From: Balanoglossus misakiensis
Taxonomy: Eukaryota > Hemichordata
Direction of reading: 5' to 3'
Length of the DNA stretch: 64,000 nucleotides
Assembly: GCA_040954595.2 (NCBI GenBank)
Contig: CM082593.2
Location: 7,812,001 to 7,876,000 of the forward strand
A model generated the notes under the pieces. That model saw only the letters and a program-made list of their open reading frames with translations. It searched no databases and was not told the origin of the DNA. This document shows, one piece after another, positions 63,969 through 64,000 of the stretch. Position 1 is the first letter of the stretch, and the number at the start of each line of letters is the position of its first letter. The translations under genes were made by a program, and so were the position numbers.

Positions 63969-64000
63969 CTATTACAAACGGTCCCCGTGTGCATTTCAAG

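Noticed and set aside
1-64000. tRNA, rRNA or other structural RNA genes
   Set aside because: No tRNA-like cloverleaf with A and B box words or rRNA text was noticed. A tRNA or covariance-model scan would be decisive and could not be run.

Overview
This window is animal (metazoan) nuclear DNA. It is AT-rich and full of introns and transposons. One very large gene on the minus strand fills it from end to end. The gene is recognisably RNF213 (mysterin), the giant AAA+ ATPase / E3 ubiquitin ligase. The 'tacatgtac' and 'taccggta' rich introns, the types of repeat and the invertebrate-style LINE suggest a marine invertebrate, perhaps a deuterostome such as a hemichordate, lancelet or echinoderm. 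That assignment is inference; nothing here fixes the species.

The gene: I could place 29 consecutive coding exons, from 63,968 down to 606. Each has a GT donor and an AG acceptor, and the codon phase carries over every junction. Together they give 4,699 nt, or 1,566 codons, with no stop. In transcription order they encode the segment before AAA3, the AAA3 ATPase (Walker A GETGCGKT, Walker B VLFFDEAN, sensor ACNPYR), the AAA4 ATPase (Walker A GKPGSSKS, Walker B VVVLDEVG, sensor SNWALDPAKMNRG) and the following helical and AAA-remnant segments (FPIPLINRLEKHFL and so on). The N-terminal part lies beyond the right edge. The RING/E3 part lies beyond the left edge.

The introns, left to right. Intron 28 (951-9653) holds a five-unit tandem array (period about 1.42 kb) with 14 perfect AGGTCAAAGGTCA direct repeats, then four identical-stem hairpins. 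Introns 24-18 hold MITEs, foldback elements, a decayed Mutator-like transposase and a TTAA-flanked DNA element. Intron 10 (31,037-49,516; 18.5 kb) is a nest. A 5'-truncated LINE was split by a TTAA element, by a 9.76-kb Ty3/gypsy LTR retrotransposon with an intact 1,971-aa Gag-Pol and two LTRs in which I saw one difference, and by a DNA element with a 6-bp duplication. Removing each insert restores the LINE reading frame, which proves the insertion points. Introns 8, 5, 4 and 2 hold more copies of a repeat family that always lies antisense to RNF213.

Most notable: several foldback elements with unrelated arms share one apex sequence, GAGCCGCAGGCGAG or a close variant. The nuclear-receptor-like array and a shared vocabulary of modules across different repeat families are also worth attention. 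No other host gene, RNA gene or CRISPR array could be supported.
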